Under the pieces are notes generated by a model that did not search any database, was not told the origin of the DNA, and was given only the letters and a program-made list of their open reading frames with translations. From the NCBI GenBank assembly GCA_030017935.1, contig JASEGF010000126.1, positions 1 through 6,436 of the forward strand: a DNA stretch of 6,436 nucleotides, written 5' to 3'. Shown in pieces: positions 6,230 to 6,436 of this stretch. The translations under genes were made by a program, and so were the position numbers. Every line of letters starts with the position of its first letter. Within the stretch, counting starts at the first letter, position 1. This stretch comes from Bacteroidales bacterium. GTDB taxonomy: Bacteria > Bacteroidota > Bacteroidia > Bacteroidales > DTU049.

Positions 6230-6436
6230 CTTTCTATATGAGAAAATTGATACTTTATAATTATATGGATAAAATTAAAATTATTGGTTCTATAACGTTT
6301 TGTATAGGTTATAAAATTTAAGTAAATAAAATATAAAGTGGATACGTTATAACTAAAATTGAGAAAATAATCTATTGTAGCAAATACATTTCCTGTTAAT
6401 TACTTTTATAAATAGATGTTTGGGGAAGAGGAAGGG
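6230..6436. other. AT-rich non-coding right edge with a small inverted repeat
   Basis: No convincing gene was found. TATAACGT (6291-6298) and ACGTTATA (6344-6351) form an 8-bp inverted repeat 45 bases apart, and GTTATAA occurs twice (6308-6314, 6346-6352). A 27-codon ORF at 6238-6321 (+) has no support beyond being open. The last 15 bases are a purine run whose frame from an ATG at 6416 is open to the edge (MFGEEEG), so a gene could start here, but seven codons prove nothing. No tRNA or ncRNA fold was recognised. Confidence 0.4.

Noticed and set aside
6238..6321. ORF of 27 codons on the + strand upstream of asnS (MRKLILYNYMDKIK...)
   Set aside because: It has no Shine-Dalgarno sequence, no -7 element before it and no known family; an open frame of this length is expected by chance in AT-rich DNA.

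Overview
The window is an AT-rich stretch of ordinary bacterial chromosome with four complete genes and one gene cut by the left edge. The organism is most likely a member of Bacteroidota or a close FCB-group relative. Four points suggest this: a C-terminal domain that reads like DUF4476, which is largely confined to that phylum; the Bacteroidota style of MurF and AsnRS; start codons mostly without a clear Shine-Dalgarno sequence; and exact matches to the Bacteroidota -7 promoter element TAnnTTTG in the divergent region between murF and the chain-length gene. No tRNA, rRNA, CRISPR array, insertion sequence or phage gene was seen.

Layout. At the left edge (1-713, +) is the C-terminal part of a DUF4476 protein. 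Its reading frame stays open to the start of the window, so the apparent ATG at 63 is probably internal. A Gln/Asn/Pro-rich linker joins the N-terminal remnant to the DUF4476 domain. It converges on murF (734-2065, -), the last cytoplasmic ligase of peptidoglycan precursor synthesis. A 106-bp divergent promoter region separates murF from a two-gene unit on the + strand: a Wzz/GumC-type polysaccharide chain-length protein (2172-3212), overlapped by 11 bp by a polytopic O-antigen ligase/polymerase-family protein (3202-4662, GTG start). A 102-bp convergent gap holds a striking purine-rich tract and a micro-ORF. Then comes asnS, asparaginyl-tRNA synthetase (4765-6162, -). The last 274 bp are AT-rich and hold no convincing gene. 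They contain a possible asnS promoter, a small inverted repeat and a second purine-rich run at the very edge.

How the genes relate. The Wzz-like and Wzy_C-like proteins very probably act together in the inner membrane and periplasm, controlling polymerisation or transfer of a surface polysaccharide. They form a minimal, translationally coupled pair with no glycosyltransferases beside them here. murF is also an envelope gene, but it is transcribed away from the pair. asnS is housekeeping. I did not find a convincing new defence or mobile system. The items most worth a second look are the Q/N-rich DUF4476 protein with its missing 5' end and the purine-rich, SD-like tract between the convergent genes.
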